From assembly GCF_016909015.1 (NCBI RefSeq), contig NZ_JAFBFA010000005.1:62001-126000 (forward strand): DNA of 64,000 nt. Reading direction: 5' to 3'. How positions within the stretch are numbered: position 1 is the stretch's first letter; each line of letters starts with the position of its first letter. The position numbers and the translations under genes are program-made. Origin of the DNA: Gracilibacillus alcaliphilus (GTDB lineage Bacteria > Bacillota > Bacilli > Bacillales > Amphibacillaceae). Below are positions 15,704-24,455 of this stretch, piece after piece. Below the pieces are notes generated by a model. The model worked only from the letters and a program-made list of their open reading frames with translations, had not been told where the DNA came from and ran no database searches.

Positions 15704-17634
15704 GAACGTTAAATATCGATATTGAAACGTATAGTAGTGTGGACCTCGCTAAAAGCGGGGTCTATCGCTATGTAGAAGCAGAAGATTTCGAGGTCATGTT
15801 ATTTGCTTATAGTGTGGACCGAGGTCCTGTTCATATTGTTGATTTAGCGAATGGTGAAGTGATTCCGAATGAAATAGAACAAGCGATATTTAATAAAGAA
15901 ATTACGAAATGGGCATTCAATGCTCAGTTTGAACGAGTCTGTTTAAGTAAACATTTTAAGCAACATTTATCTCCAGATGATTGGCGATGCACAATGATTT
16001 GGTCTGCTTATTTAGGATTGCCACTTTCATTAGAAGGAACAGCAATGATAACTGGTGCAGATAAAAAAAAGTTATCTGAAGGGAAGGATTTAATTCGGTT
16101 TTTCTCCATTCCTTGTCGTCCAACAAAATCAAATGGAGGTCGTACTCGAAATTCAAAAGAACATGCACCTGAGCGGTGGGAGAACTTTAAAGAATATAAC
16201 AAACGTGATGTGGAAACGGAACTAGCAATTCAAGAAAGATTATCTAAGTTTCCAATGCCAGAGGATGAGTGGGAAAATTATCGTTTAGATCAGCTTATTA
16301 ATGATAGGGGAATAAAGCTAGATTTAGAGTTTGTTGCTCAGGCAATTAAATGCGATGAACTTATTCGAAGTGAACTAATAAGCCGCATGAAAGAAATAAC
16401 CCAACTGGACAATCCGAATTCCGTCATGCAAATGCGTGAATGGTTAAAAGAACAAGGTATTGAAACAGATAGTTTAAATAAAGCAGCAGTTATGCATTTA
16501 ATCGAAGAAACTGATGGTGAAATTAAAGAAGTTTTACAACTAAGAAGACAACTCGCTAAATCAAGTGTAAAAAAATATACAGCAATGGAAAATGTCGTTT
16601 GTAAGGATGGACGGGCAAGAGGTTTAATTCAATTTTACGGGGCAAACCGAACAGGAAGATTTGCTGGAAGATTAATTCAAGTACAAAACCTACCACAAAA
16701 TCATCTTCCCGACTTAGAAGAAGCACGAGAATTATTGCGACAAGGAAACTTTGAAGCTTTGAAACTATTATACGATTTGATTCCGAGTGTACTTTCTCAG
16801 CTGATAAGGACCGCATTTGTTCCTATTCGGAACAATAAATTCATAATCGTTGACTTTAGTGCAATCGAGGCTCGTGTGATTGCTTGGATTGCTGGTGAAA
16901 CATGGCGAAATGAAGTGTTTGCATCGCACGGAAAAATTTATGAAGCATCTGCTGCACAAATGTTTAAAGTTCCAATTGATGAAATCTCAAAAGATAGTCC
17001 ACTTAGGCAAAAAGGAAAGATCGCAGAATTAGCCCTTGGTTATGGAGGTTCTGTTGGTGCTTTAAAATCAATGGGTGCACTTAGTATGGGACTGGAAGAA
17101 GAAGAATTAAAGCCTCTTGTTGATGTGTGGAGACAATCCAATTCTAAAATCGTGAAGTTTTGGTGGGATGTCGATCGAGCTACGAAGGAAGTTGTAAGAG
17201 AAAGAAAATCCAGAACTACTCATGGAATTAAATTTGAATACCGAAGTGGCATGTTACTCATTGGTTTGCCTTCCGGTAGATGGCTTACGTATGTTAAACC
17301 ACGTCTTGGAATAAATAGCTTTGGAAATGAGTCTGTATCTTATGAAGGAATTGGTGCAACAAAAAAGTGGGAGCGGATATTTAGCTATGGTCCGAAGTTT
17401 GTTGAGAATATCGTGCAGGCAATTTCAAGAGATTTATTGTGCTATGCATTAAAGTATGTTCATGAAGAAGGCTTTCGAATTGTTATGCACGTACATGATG
17501 AAATTGTAATTGAAGCACCAAAAGATGTAACCGTTGATTATATTAGCGATTTAATGAGTGAATCTCCTCCATGGGCAAAACATCTAAATTTACGCGCAGA
17601 TGGATTTGAAACAGACTTTTATAAAAAAGATTGA
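15700..17634 (+). CDS. Phage family A DNA polymerase with 3'-5' exonuclease
   Basis: 644 aa. The exonuclease domain starts at residue 4 with the Exo I motif NIDIETYSS. The polymerase domain shows motif A IVDFSAIEARVIAW, motif B QKGKIAELALGYGG, and motif C MHVHDEIVIEA, so all catalytic carboxylates are present. There is no 5' nuclease domain, as usual for phage enzymes of this type. The ATG overlaps the DUF2815 stop. It should be the replicative polymerase of the element. The stop codon is immediately followed by copy B of the three-copy element. Confidence 0.93.
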   Translation: MRTLNIDIETYSSVDLAKSGVYRYVEAEDFEVMLFAYSVDRGPVHIVDLANGEVIPNEIEQAIFNKEITKWAFNAQFERVCLSKHFKQHLSPDDWRCTMIWSAYLGLPLSLEGTAMITGADKKKLSEGKDLIRFFSIPCRPTKSNGGRTRNSKEHAPERWENFKEYNKRDVETELAIQERLSKFPMPEDEWENYRLDQLINDRGIKLDLEFVAQAIKCDELIRSELISRMKEITQLDNPNSVMQMREWLKEQGIETDSLNKAAVMHLIEETDGEIKEVLQLRRQLAKSSVKKYTAMENVVCKDGRARGLIQFYGANRTGRFAGRLIQVQNLPQNHLPDLEEARELLRQGNFEALKLLYDLIPSVLSQLIRTAFVPIRNNKFIIVDFSAIEARVIAWIAGETWRNEVFASHGKIYEASAAQMFKVPIDEISKDSPLRQKGKIAELALGYGGSVGALKSMGALSMGLEEEELKPLVDVWRQSNSKIVKFWWDVDRATKEVVRERKSRTTHGIKFEYRSGMLLIGLPSGRWLTYVKPRLGINSFGNESVSYEGIGATKKWERIFSYGPKFVENIVQAISRDLLCYALKYVHEEGFRIVMHVHDEIVIEAPKDVTVDYISDLMSESPPWAKHLNLRADGFETDFYKKD

Positions 17635-17635
17635 C

Positions 17636-17697
17636 AAAGGGGGGTTCGAATCCTCCTTTTTCTTCGCATATAGGTGAGAGTAATTTTATTTACTCTA
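17636..17697 (+). promoter_or_regulatory. Three-copy prophage element, copy B, with terminator-like stem
   Basis: AAAGGGGGG (17636-17644) pairs with CCTCCTTTT (17652-17660) around TTCGAAT, giving a stem of about nine base pairs and a T-run after the polymerase gene. GGTTCGAAT (17643-17651), 12 variable bases and TCGCATATAGGTGAGAG (17664-17680) match copies A and C. AGAGTAA/TTACTCT (17678-17697) forms a second stem before the SD of the antirepressor gene. Confidence 0.65.
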
Positions 17698-17723
17698 CAA
17701 CTATTTGTTGGAGGCTCATTTAC

Positions 17724-18500
17724 ATGAACAATTTAAAAGTATTTGATTTCGAAGGTATCTCAGTTAGAACAATTTTAAAGGACGGTAATCCGTGGTGGGT
17801 TGCCAAAGATGTGTGTGGAGTTTTAGGTATATCAAAGTATCGTGATGCTGCTGAAAGATTGGATATAGATGAAAGGGAGCCGATAACAGTGGACACCCTT
17901 GGAGGTCCACAAGAAATGATTTGTATCAATGAAAGTGGTTTATACACTTTGATAATTCGTTCAAACAAACCAAATGCTAAAAAGTTTAGAAGATGGGTTA
18001 CTCACGATGTCCTTCCATCGATTCGAAAACATGGTTTATATGCTGTCGATGAAGTTCTTACGAATCCTGATATTTTAATTAAAGCATTACAAGAATTAAA
18101 AGCTGAACGTTTAAAAAATACCCAGCTTACAGAAACAATCAGTATTCAAGAACAACAAATTGTCGAGATGAAACCGAAAGCGAGTTATTACGACATTGTT
18201 CTTAATTGTAAAGATGCGGTTGCAATTTCCGTTATTGCAAAAGATTATGGAAAATCAGCTCGCTGGTTAAACAAATATTTACACGAACAAGGTGTTCAGT
18301 ATAAACAAGGGAAGATTTGGTTGCTTTATCAAAACCATGCGGAGTTTGGTTATACAACGACAAAGACTCATACGTTTAAAGACAGTAATGGATATGACCG
18401 TTCAAAAGTGCATACGTACTGGACGCAAAAAGGTCGTTTGTTTATTTACGATTTACTTAAATCAAATGGCATCTTACCAAAGATTGAACTGAACAGTTAA
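17724..18500 (+). CDS. Phage antirepressor, BRO-N plus KilAC/ANT domains
   Basis: 258 aa. The N-terminal BRO domain (1-110) reads KVFDFEGISVRTIL, PWWVAKDVCGVLGI, ESGLYTLIIRSNKP and FRRWVTHDVLPSIRKHG. A coiled linker with EQQIVEMKPKASYYD leads into a C-terminal KilAC-type domain containing SVIAKDYGKSARWLN. Such proteins counter a repressor or act as DNA-binding regulators. The ATG at 17724 is preceded by TTGGAGG; a TTG at 17631 would read through copy B and is rejected. Copy B upstream suggests its own regulation. Confidence 0.88.
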   Translation: MNNLKVFDFEGISVRTILKDGNPWWVAKDVCGVLGISKYRDAAERLDIDEREPITVDTLGGPQEMICINESGLYTLIIRSNKPNAKKFRRWVTHDVLPSIRKHGLYAVDEVLTNPDILIKALQELKAERLKNTQLTETISIQEQQIVEMKPKASYYDIVLNCKDAVAISVIAKDYGKSARWLNKYLHEQGVQYKQGKIWLLYQNHAEFGYTTTKTHTFKDSNGYDRSKVHTYWTQKGRLFIYDLLKSNGILPKIELNS

Positions 18501-18518
18501 ACATTGGAGGTATTCGAT

Positions 18519-20864
18519 ATGAAAATTGCTGTCGGAAATAGTCGAATGGATCGTAAGTGGAAAAACAAAGATATAACGTGGGAAGCATTCGTAGATTTAG
18601 TAAAACAAACGATTCGTACGACTGAAACGGTAGAAGAATATAAAAAGATGAATCGTGCAAAACAAGACTCTATTAAAGATGTGGGTGGGTTTGTTGGTGG
18701 AGAATTAAAACAAGGCAAAAGAAGGAACGGACATGTATTGTCACGTTCACTTCTTACTCTTGATATGGACTATGCAATACCTGGCATTTGGGATCAAATT
18801 GAACTTTTATATGCTTTTAAATGCTGCGTATATTCAACACATAAACACACTCCGAATAAACCACGGCTTCGATTAATTATCCCGTTAAAACGGGATGTGT
18901 CAGAAGATGAATATCCAGCAATCGCAAGAATGGTCGCAAAGGAAATCGGAATCGATTATTTCGATGATACAACTTACGAACCTTCAAGGTTAATGTACTG
19001 GCCATCTACACCATCTAATGGTGAGTTTTTCTTTAATAAAAAGGATGGAGATTTTTTAGATCCAGATGTGTACTTATCTAAATATGTTGATTGGCGAGAT
19101 ACAACTACATGGCCGGTATCATCACGACAATCAGAGGTTGTGCAACGTAACATTAAAAAGCAGGCTGATCCTTTAGAAAAAGATGGTATCATCGGTGCGT
19201 TTTGCAGGGCTTATTCAATTGAAGAGGCAATCGATACATTTTTAAATCATGTGTATGAACCTAGTTTAATGGAAGGAAGATACGATTATATCCCAGCTGA
19301 TTCATCCGCAGGTGTTGTGATTTACAATGGAAAGTTCGCTTATAGCCATCATGCAACAGACCCGGCATCGGGTTATTTATTAAATGCTTTTGATTTAGTA
19401 AGGCTTCATTTGTTTCAGGATTTAGATGACAAAGCTTCATATACAACAGCAACTACAAAACTACCATCTTTTAAAGCAATGACAGAATTTGCACTAAAGG
19501 ATGAACTAGTAAAAGCACAATTTGCTGAAGAACGAAAATCACAAGCAGAAGCTGAATTTAGTGAAGATGATTGGGAAGGGCAGCTTGAACTAGATAAAAC
19601 GGGTGCAGTTAAAAATACACTTAAAAATTTAATTTTAATATTAGAACATGATCCAAATCTTCAAGGTATTGTGTTTAACGAGCTATCGGACAATTTGGAA
19701 ATTGTAAGTACCGTTCCTTGGTCGCATCCATCTAAATACTGGCGAGATGCAGATGATGCGCAGCTGATAAGTTATATCGATGCACACTATGGATCTTTTT
19801 CAGCTAGAAATTATGATGTGGCGATTGCCAAAGTAGCTGATGACAGGTCTTATCATCCAATACGTGATTTTATAGATGACCTGCCAGAATGGGATAAGGT
19901 GCCAAGAGTAGATACGCTTTTAATTGATTATTTAGGTGCTGATGACAATCCGTATGTTCGTGCTGTTACAAGAAAAACATTGTGTGCTGCAATTTCAAGA
20001 GTTCTAACACCTGGAATTAAGTTTGATTCTATGCTTGTTTTAAATGGCCCGCAAGGTGTCGGAAAAAGTACACTCATTGCAAGACTTGGCGGTGAATGGT
20101 TTTCAGATAGCTTAAGTTTATCAGATACAAAAGATAAAACGGCAGCCGAAAAATTACAAGGCTACTGGATCATTGAAATTGGAGAACTTGCAGGATTAAA
20201 AAAGGCAGAAGTAGAAACACTTCGTAGTTTCTTATCCAGACAAAACGACATATATCGAGCGAGTTTTGGAAGAAGAGTTACACCACATTTAAGGCAATGT
20301 GTATTTTTCGGAACGACTAATGCTGAAAAGGGATATTTAAGAGATACAACGGGAAACAGACGATTTTGGCCTGTGAAAACACCAGGTGATGGTATTAAAA
20401 AGTCATGGGAAGTTTCGGAAGAGGAAGTTCTTCAAATATGGGCTGAAACTTTGGAATACGTGAAACAAGGGGAAAAACTTTATTTAGAAGCAAACCTTGA
20501 ACAATTAGCTAAAGAAGAACAAAGAGAGGCAATGGAATCAGATGAGCGGGAAGGTTTGGTACGTGAATATCTTGATATGTTATTGCCAGAAGATTGGGAT
20601 GAAATGGATTTATATGAACGTAGAGCATATATCAATGGCACAGAGTTTGGTGATAGTAAGAAAAAAGGTGTATGGAAACGTGAATATGTTTCCAACATGG
20701 AAATTTGGTGCGAGTGCTTTGGAAAGGATCGTTCTAATTTAAGAAGGATGGACGGTAACGAAATCGCAACGATTATGGCGAGCATTGGTGGATGGACAGG
20801 ACTCGTAAGAAAAGAGCGGATTTCTATCTATGGACCGCAGTGGGTTTATGTTCCGAAAGACTAA
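18519..20864 (+). CDS. VirE-family phage primase/helicase
   Basis: 781 aa. The N-terminal third resembles an archaeo-eukaryotic-type primase-polymerase module (LLTLDMDYAIPG, then CCVYSTHKHTPNKPRLRL, a typical D-x-D and S-x-H pattern). The C-terminal half is a VirE/SF3-like ATPase: Walker A NGPQGVGKST at about residue 508, WIIEIGELAGL, ERRAY and CVFFGTTNAEKGYLRDTTGNRRFWP. It should open the origin, unwind and prime DNA for the family A polymerase. The ATG at 18519 has GGAGGT at spacing eight. A repeat-rich non-coding stretch that may be the origin follows immediately. Confidence 0.88.
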   Translation: MKIAVGNSRMDRKWKNKDITWEAFVDLVKQTIRTTETVEEYKKMNRAKQDSIKDVGGFVGGELKQGKRRNGHVLSRSLLTLDMDYAIPGIWDQIELLYAFKCCVYSTHKHTPNKPRLRLIIPLKRDVSEDEYPAIARMVAKEIGIDYFDDTTYEPSRLMYWPSTPSNGEFFFNKKDGDFLDPDVYLSKYVDWRDTTTWPVSSRQSEVVQRNIKKQADPLEKDGIIGAFCRAYSIEEAIDTFLNHVYEPSLMEGRYDYIPADSSAGVVIYNGKFAYSHHATDPASGYLLNAFDLVRLHLFQDLDDKASYTTATTKLPSFKAMTEFALKDELVKAQFAEERKSQAEAEFSEDDWEGQLELDKTGAVKNTLKNLILILEHDPNLQGIVFNELSDNLEIVSTVPWSHPSKYWRDADDAQLISYIDAHYGSFSARNYDVAIAKVADDRSYHPIRDFIDDLPEWDKVPRVDTLLIDYLGADDNPYVRAVTRKTLCAAISRVLTPGIKFDSMLVLNGPQGVGKSTLIARLGGEWFSDSLSLSDTKDKTAAEKLQGYWIIEIGELAGLKKAEVETLRSFLSRQNDIYRASFGRRVTPHLRQCVFFGTTNAEKGYLRDTTGNRRFWPVKTPGDGIKKSWEVSEEEVLQIWAETLEYVKQGEKLYLEANLEQLAKEEQREAMESDEREGLVREYLDMLLPEDWDEMDLYERRAYINGTEFGDSKKKGVWKREYVSNMEIWCECFGKDRSNLRRMDGNEIATIMASIGGWTGLVRKERISIYGPQWVYVPKD

Positions 20865-21112
20865 AAAAAGTTTGGAACGCTCGGAACAAATAGTGAAACA
20901 AACAAGCAAAAATGTGTTCCTTTGTTCCGAAAAGGACTGTTTGGAACATCCCATAGGAACAGGCGGGAGCCCATTGTCTAGTAGGGTTCTATCAAACTTC
21001 TGTTCCAATGTTCCAATAAAAATATAATATATAGAAAATGTATGAATATATAGGGGAAATCACGTGTAAACGCCTATATACGCGCGTAAAGGAAATTTTT
21101 GTTTTTCGGAAC
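20850..21112. other. GGAAC/GTTCC repeat cluster, candidate replication origin
   Basis: Within 263 bases GGAAC occurs at 20874, 20883, 20943, 20956 and 21108, and GTTCC at 20850, 20916, 20924, 21002 and 21010. At roughly 35% GC I estimate about 0.3 by chance on both strands. An AT-rich block (21019-21052) and the inverted repeat TATATAGG (21047-21054) / CCTATATA (21073-21080) follow. Iterons plus an AT-rich region just behind the primase/helicase gene fit an origin. Confidence 0.5.
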
Positions 21113-21124
21113 TGGAGTGATTAA

Positions 21125-21406
21125 ATGCGAGAAAAGCAAATTGAACAAAAGTTAGTGAAACAAGTTAAAAATATGAGTGGTCTTGCGATTAAACTTGCAG
21201 CACCAGGATTTGATGGTTTGCCAGACCGACTTGTGTTGTTACCAAACGGAAAGATAGCTTTTATTGAGGTGAAATCACCTGGAAAGAATCTGAGACCTTT
21301 GCAAGAAAAGCGAAAAAACGAGTTAGAGAAACTAGGTTTTTTAGTATTCTGTTTGGACAATCCTGAGCACATTGGAGGGATGCTTCATGCAATTCAAACC
21401 TCATGA
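21125..21406 (+). CDS. VRR-NUC domain nuclease
   Basis: 93 aa stand-alone VRR-NUC (PD-(D/E)XK) protein. GFDGLPDRLVLLPNG and IAFIEVKSPG give the catalytic D and E-x-K, and LRPLQEKRKNELEKLGF is the conserved C-terminal helix with Q. Phage members of this family cleave branched DNA such as Holliday junctions. CTGGAGTGA lies just upstream of the ATG. It overlaps the SNF2 helicase gene by 20 bases, a pairing that is standard in Firmicute prophages. Confidence 0.9.
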   Translation: MREKQIEQKLVKQVKNMSGLAIKLAAPGFDGLPDRLVLLPNGKIAFIEVKSPGKNLRPLQEKRKNELEKLGFLVFCLDNPEHIGGMLHAIQTS

Positions 21407-22745
21407 CTACCAAGTTTACGCAACAAATTTTATCGTAAACAATCCGATAGCTGCAATCTTCCTTGAAATGGGCCTTGGAAAAAGTGCTATTACACTAAGT
21501 GCAATTTATGAATTAATGTTAGAGCGATTCGAGGTTAGTAGGGTTCTTGTTATTGCACCACTTCGAGTAGCAAGAGATACATGGCCTGAGGAAATTGAAA
21601 AATGGAGCCATTTGAACGGACTAACCTATGCAGTGGCAGTTGGAACAGAAAAAGAACGACTTGAAGCATTATATTCGGACGCACATGTATATATCATTAA
21701 CAGAGAAAATGTGGAGTGGTTAATTGCGAGAAGCGGTTTTGATTTTAACTTTGATATGGTTGTAATCGATGAACTATCATCATTCAAATCCCATCAAACA
21801 AAACGTTTTAAAAGTCTGATGAAAGTAAGACCAAAGGTGAAACGAATGGTAGGTTTAACTGGGACACCTTCATCAAATGGACTAATGGATTTATGGGCAG
21901 AATATCGAATATTAGATATGGGTGAGCGGCTAGGCAAGTTTATTGGTAGATTTAGAGAATCCTATTTTGATCCAGATAAAAGAAATCAACATATGATTTT
22001 TTCCTATAAGCCTAAGCCAGGAGCTGAAAAAGCGATATATGACAAAATTGCTGATATCACGATTAGTATGAAAGGGACTGATTATTTAAAACTTCCCAAT
22101 CTGATGATGAATGAGGTGCCGGTTACGTTAAATCATAAAGAAAAAGAAACACTGGATGTTATGAAGCGAGATTTAATTGCAACGATTAAAGGAGAAGATA
22201 TAACCGCTTCAAACGCAGCTGCATTATCTGGAAAACTTCTTCAAATGGCAAATGGAGCGGTATATGACGACAAAGGTTCCGTCATTCAAATACATGATAG
22301 AAAACTAGAAAAGTTAGAAGATATTATTGAAGCAGCAAATGGTAAACCTGTTTTAATTGCTTACTGGTTTAAGCACGATCTACAAAGAATACAAAGTCGT
22401 TTTAAAGTGGAAATTCTAACTAGTAGTGAGTCAATTAAGAGGTGGAACGAAGGGAAAATTCAAATTGCAGCAATCCATCCAGCATCCGCAGGGCATGGTT
22501 TGAATTTACAAGCAGGTGGATCAACACTTGTTTGGTTCGGAATTACGTGGAGTTTAGAACTGTACCAACAAACAAACGCTAGACTTTATCGACAAGGTCA
22601 AACGGATACGGTTGTTATTCATCATTTAATCGCAAAAGATACGATGGATGAACGTGTGATGGAGGCTTTAAATAAAAAGAACAATACACAATCGGCTTTA
22701 ATCGATGCAGTGAAAGCAACATTAAAGGGGGGAATACTCGTATGA
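21387..22745 (+). CDS. SNF2-family DNA helicase/translocase
   Basis: 452 aa SF2 ATPase. Motif I is LEMGLGKSAITLS at about residue 26, motif II VVIDELSSFKS (DEL-S variant of DEAH), motif III LTGTPSSNGLMDLW, and motif VI QQTNARLYRQGQ. The ATG at 21387 has TGGAGGG at spacing seven, preferred to a TTG at 21372. Together with VRR-NUC it probably remodels replication or recombination intermediates. The stop overlaps the next gene (ATGA). Confidence 0.92.
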   Translation: MQFKPHDYQVYATNFIVNNPIAAIFLEMGLGKSAITLSAIYELMLERFEVSRVLVIAPLRVARDTWPEEIEKWSHLNGLTYAVAVGTEKERLEALYSDAHVYIINRENVEWLIARSGFDFNFDMVVIDELSSFKSHQTKRFKSLMKVRPKVKRMVGLTGTPSSNGLMDLWAEYRILDMGERLGKFIGRFRESYFDPDKRNQHMIFSYKPKPGAEKAIYDKIADITISMKGTDYLKLPNLMMNEVPVTLNHKEKETLDVMKRDLIATIKGEDITASNAAALSGKLLQMANGAVYDDKGSVIQIHDRKLEKLEDIIEAANGKPVLIAYWFKHDLQRIQSRFKVEILTSSESIKRWNEGKIQIAAIHPASAGHGLNLQAGGSTLVWFGITWSLELYQQTNARLYRQGQTDTVVIHHLIAKDTMDERVMEALNKKNNTQSALIDAVKATLKGGILV

Positions 22746-23200
22746 ATATTGTTTGGCAATATCTTGATAAAAGAGCCGCTACGATAAAAGTTTTAAAAGA
22801 CTACAACAGTATGAAGCATATCATTGAACGTACTGATGATGATATCTCCATGATTTATGACGGGATGATATCACCTAGTTCTCCTGTAAATGATGGGATG
22901 CCAACTGTACGTAATCCGCAAGCAAATGAAAATCGAATTACCCATACTATTGATAAAATTGATGTGTTAAAAGAAAGATTACGACAAGCCTTAGAGTACA
23001 TGGACTGGTTTCAGCCTGCTTGGGATGAGTTAACTGAAGATGAACAATTTGTTTTACATGAGTTTTATATGGTGGAAGAACAATCGCAAACAAGCGCAGT
23101 GTATAATATTTGCGACCGTTTTAATATAGAACGTTCGTCAGCTTACAACAAGAAAAATCGAACTTTGGAACGTTTAACACTATTACTCTATGGCAAGTGA
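22742..23200 (+). CDS. Phage late-type transcription regulator (DUF1492/ArpU-like)
   Basis: 152 aa with a C-terminal sigma region 4-like helix-turn-helix: ELTEDEQFVLHEFYM, then AVYNICDRFNIERSSAYNKKNRTLERL. The N-terminus is helical and polar. ArpU, RinA and DUF1492 proteins in this position, after replication and before HNH and terminase, activate late genes in Gram-positive phages. The ATG overlaps the SNF2 stop. Its target is unknown. Confidence 0.75.
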   Translation: MNIVWQYLDKRAATIKVLKDYNSMKHIIERTDDDISMIYDGMISPSSPVNDGMPTVRNPQANENRITHTIDKIDVLKERLRQALEYMDWFQPAWDELTEDEQFVLHEFYMVEEQSQTSAVYNICDRFNIERSSAYNKKNRTLERLTLLLYGK

Positions 23201-23264
23201 GTAATATCGTGGACGCTTTTTTACTTTACCTATAATAGAATGATAGTATGGAAAAATTATTGAT

Positions 23265-23296
23265 AGCCTTCGTAGGTAAACCTACGGGGCTTTTTT
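23265..23296 (+). terminator. Terminator between early and late regions
   Basis: GCCTTCGTAGG-TAAA-CCTACGGGGC forms a stem with GTAGG/CCTAC at the tip, followed by T6. A TATAAT box at 23231-23236 lies upstream of it, so it may act on a short late leader. Confidence 0.6.
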
Positions 23297-23315
23297 AGTG
23301 ATGGAGTTGAGTATA

Positions 23316-23669
23316 ATGCCAAAGAAACCAAAAAAGCCATGTATGCATAATGGTTGTCCCATGCTAACGAACAGAAAGTATTGTGAGTCCCATGCAGAAC
23401 TCCATTCTAATGATAGGCCAAGTGCTACAAAACGTGGATACGGTTATCGTTGGAGGAAGGTAAGTAAGCAATTCCTAAAAACACATCCTCTTTGTAAACA
23501 GTGTGAACGAAGCGGTAGATTGATTCAGGCAACTGTTGTTGACCATATTAAACCGCACCGAGGAAACATGGAGTTGTTCTGGGATAAAAGCAATTGGCAA
23601 CCATTGTGTAAGAAATGCCATGATCGTAAAACCGGAAGGGAAGACCGTTATCCGGTTTACACCTTTTAA
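23316..23669 (+). CDS. HNH endonuclease
   Basis: 117 aa HNH nuclease of the phage packaging type. The N-terminus has a CMHNGCPMLTNRKYCESH zinc knuckle, YGYRWRKVSKQFLKTHPLCKQC follows, and the core is VVDHIKPHRGN...FWDKSNWQPLCKKCHDRKT, with the D-H pair, N and final H of the HNH fold. Such enzymes cooperate with terminase in HK97-like phages. The ATG at 23316 with GGAG nine bases upstream was preferred to a GTG at 23298 that touches the preceding terminator. Confidence 0.93.
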   Translation: MPKKPKKPCMHNGCPMLTNRKYCESHAELHSNDRPSATKRGYGYRWRKVSKQFLKTHPLCKQCERSGRLIQATVVDHIKPHRGNMELFWDKSNWQPLCKKCHDRKTGREDRYPVYTF

Positions 23670-24017
23670 TAAGCATACCCAGGGGGGAGATGAATCTCTA
23701 CAATCAAAGCCACCACGACCGTCGGCCCCCTTCGCGTGAATTTTCGCGAAATTGTGCAAGGGGGGTATCATAGAGAGAGTCATTTATAGAGATTACCCCA
23801 CTGTCCATAAGTGTTTTTGGCAGTTTGTTTTTTGCGTAAAAGTTCAATGGAAGATAAATCTAAAAGCTGTATACCATTAATGATACTAAGGTTTTTCAAT
23901 ACATTCTTAATTTAATAGTAATACCTAAAATGCACCTTATTAAGCATGCTGAACAGCTGATTAAGGTGTATTTTTATCGATTTTATTAAAAAGATTACGC
24001 AGAAAGGAGTGCAGAGG
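23670..24017. other. Intergenic region with two hairpins after HNH
   Basis: TTCGCG-N8-CGCGAA (23738-23757) is a strong GC-rich palindromic stem. TGCACCTTA (23931-23939) pairs with TAAGGTGTA (23962-23970) and T5 follows, a terminator. Oligo-G runs GGGGGG at 23681 and 23760 flank the first hairpin. No gene is supportable here. In related phages the terminase genes follow HNH directly, so the methyltransferase block after this region looks inserted. Confidence 0.5.
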
Positions 24018-24455
24018 GTGAATGAGATAGAAAGGCAGATAATTTTTGATTTGAGACTTAAAGGAGTCGGCTATAGAGCAATCGCCACAGTGCTAGGTAA
24101 GAGCCGGGACAGTGTCCGAGGTTTTTGTAAAAGAAATGGTCTGGTTGGGGATTCAAGTGTTGTTGCATTAAACGTCAAGGAACAAATGAAAAACCATTTA
24201 CTCTGCACTTCATGTGGACGACCGATAAACCAAAAAGCGCGTGGTAGAGTTCGTAAGTTTTGTTCAGAACATTGTCGGAGGAAATGGTGGAGAGAAAATC
24301 CTAGAGCGCGGAATAGGAATAAATCAGCATTTTATCATTATACGTGCCAACAATGTGAAAAGGAATTTAGCTGCTATGGAAATAAAAGACGAAAGTACTG
24401 TAGTCATGACTGTTATATCAAATCTAGATTTTGGAGTGAAGAAGATGAAGTTTGA
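24018..24455 (+). CDS. HTH and zinc-ribbon phage protein
   Basis: 145 aa. The N-terminus is a helix-turn-helix: IIFDLRLKGVGYRAIATVLG, KSRDSVRGFCKRNGL. Two zinc-knuckle units follow, CTSCGRPINQKARGRVRKFC with CSEHC, and YTCQQCEKEFSCYGNKRRKYC with SHDC. This type of DNA-binding protein lies beside phage methyltransferase genes. The GTG at 24018 has AAAGGAG at spacing nine; the GTG at 24009 lies inside the SD. The stop overlaps the methyltransferase start by 11 bases. Confidence 0.75.
   Translation: MNEIERQIIFDLRLKGVGYRAIATVLGKSRDSVRGFCKRNGLVGDSSVVALNVKEQMKNHLLCTSCGRPINQKARGRVRKFCSEHCRRKWWRENPRARNRNKSAFYHYTCQQCEKEFSCYGNKRRKYCSHDCYIKSRFWSEEDEV

Noticed and set aside
17641..17690. GGTTCGAATCC looks like a tRNA T-arm
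   Set aside because: No acceptor, D or anticodon arm or CCA-like end fits around it, and the same motif recurs at two further sites with different flanks. It is treated as the loop of a repeated regulatory element.
20830..21027. Short + strand open frame across the end of the primase gene
   Set aside because: It has no SD, starts inside the primase gene in another frame and runs through the GGAAC repeats; its codons reflect the repeats.
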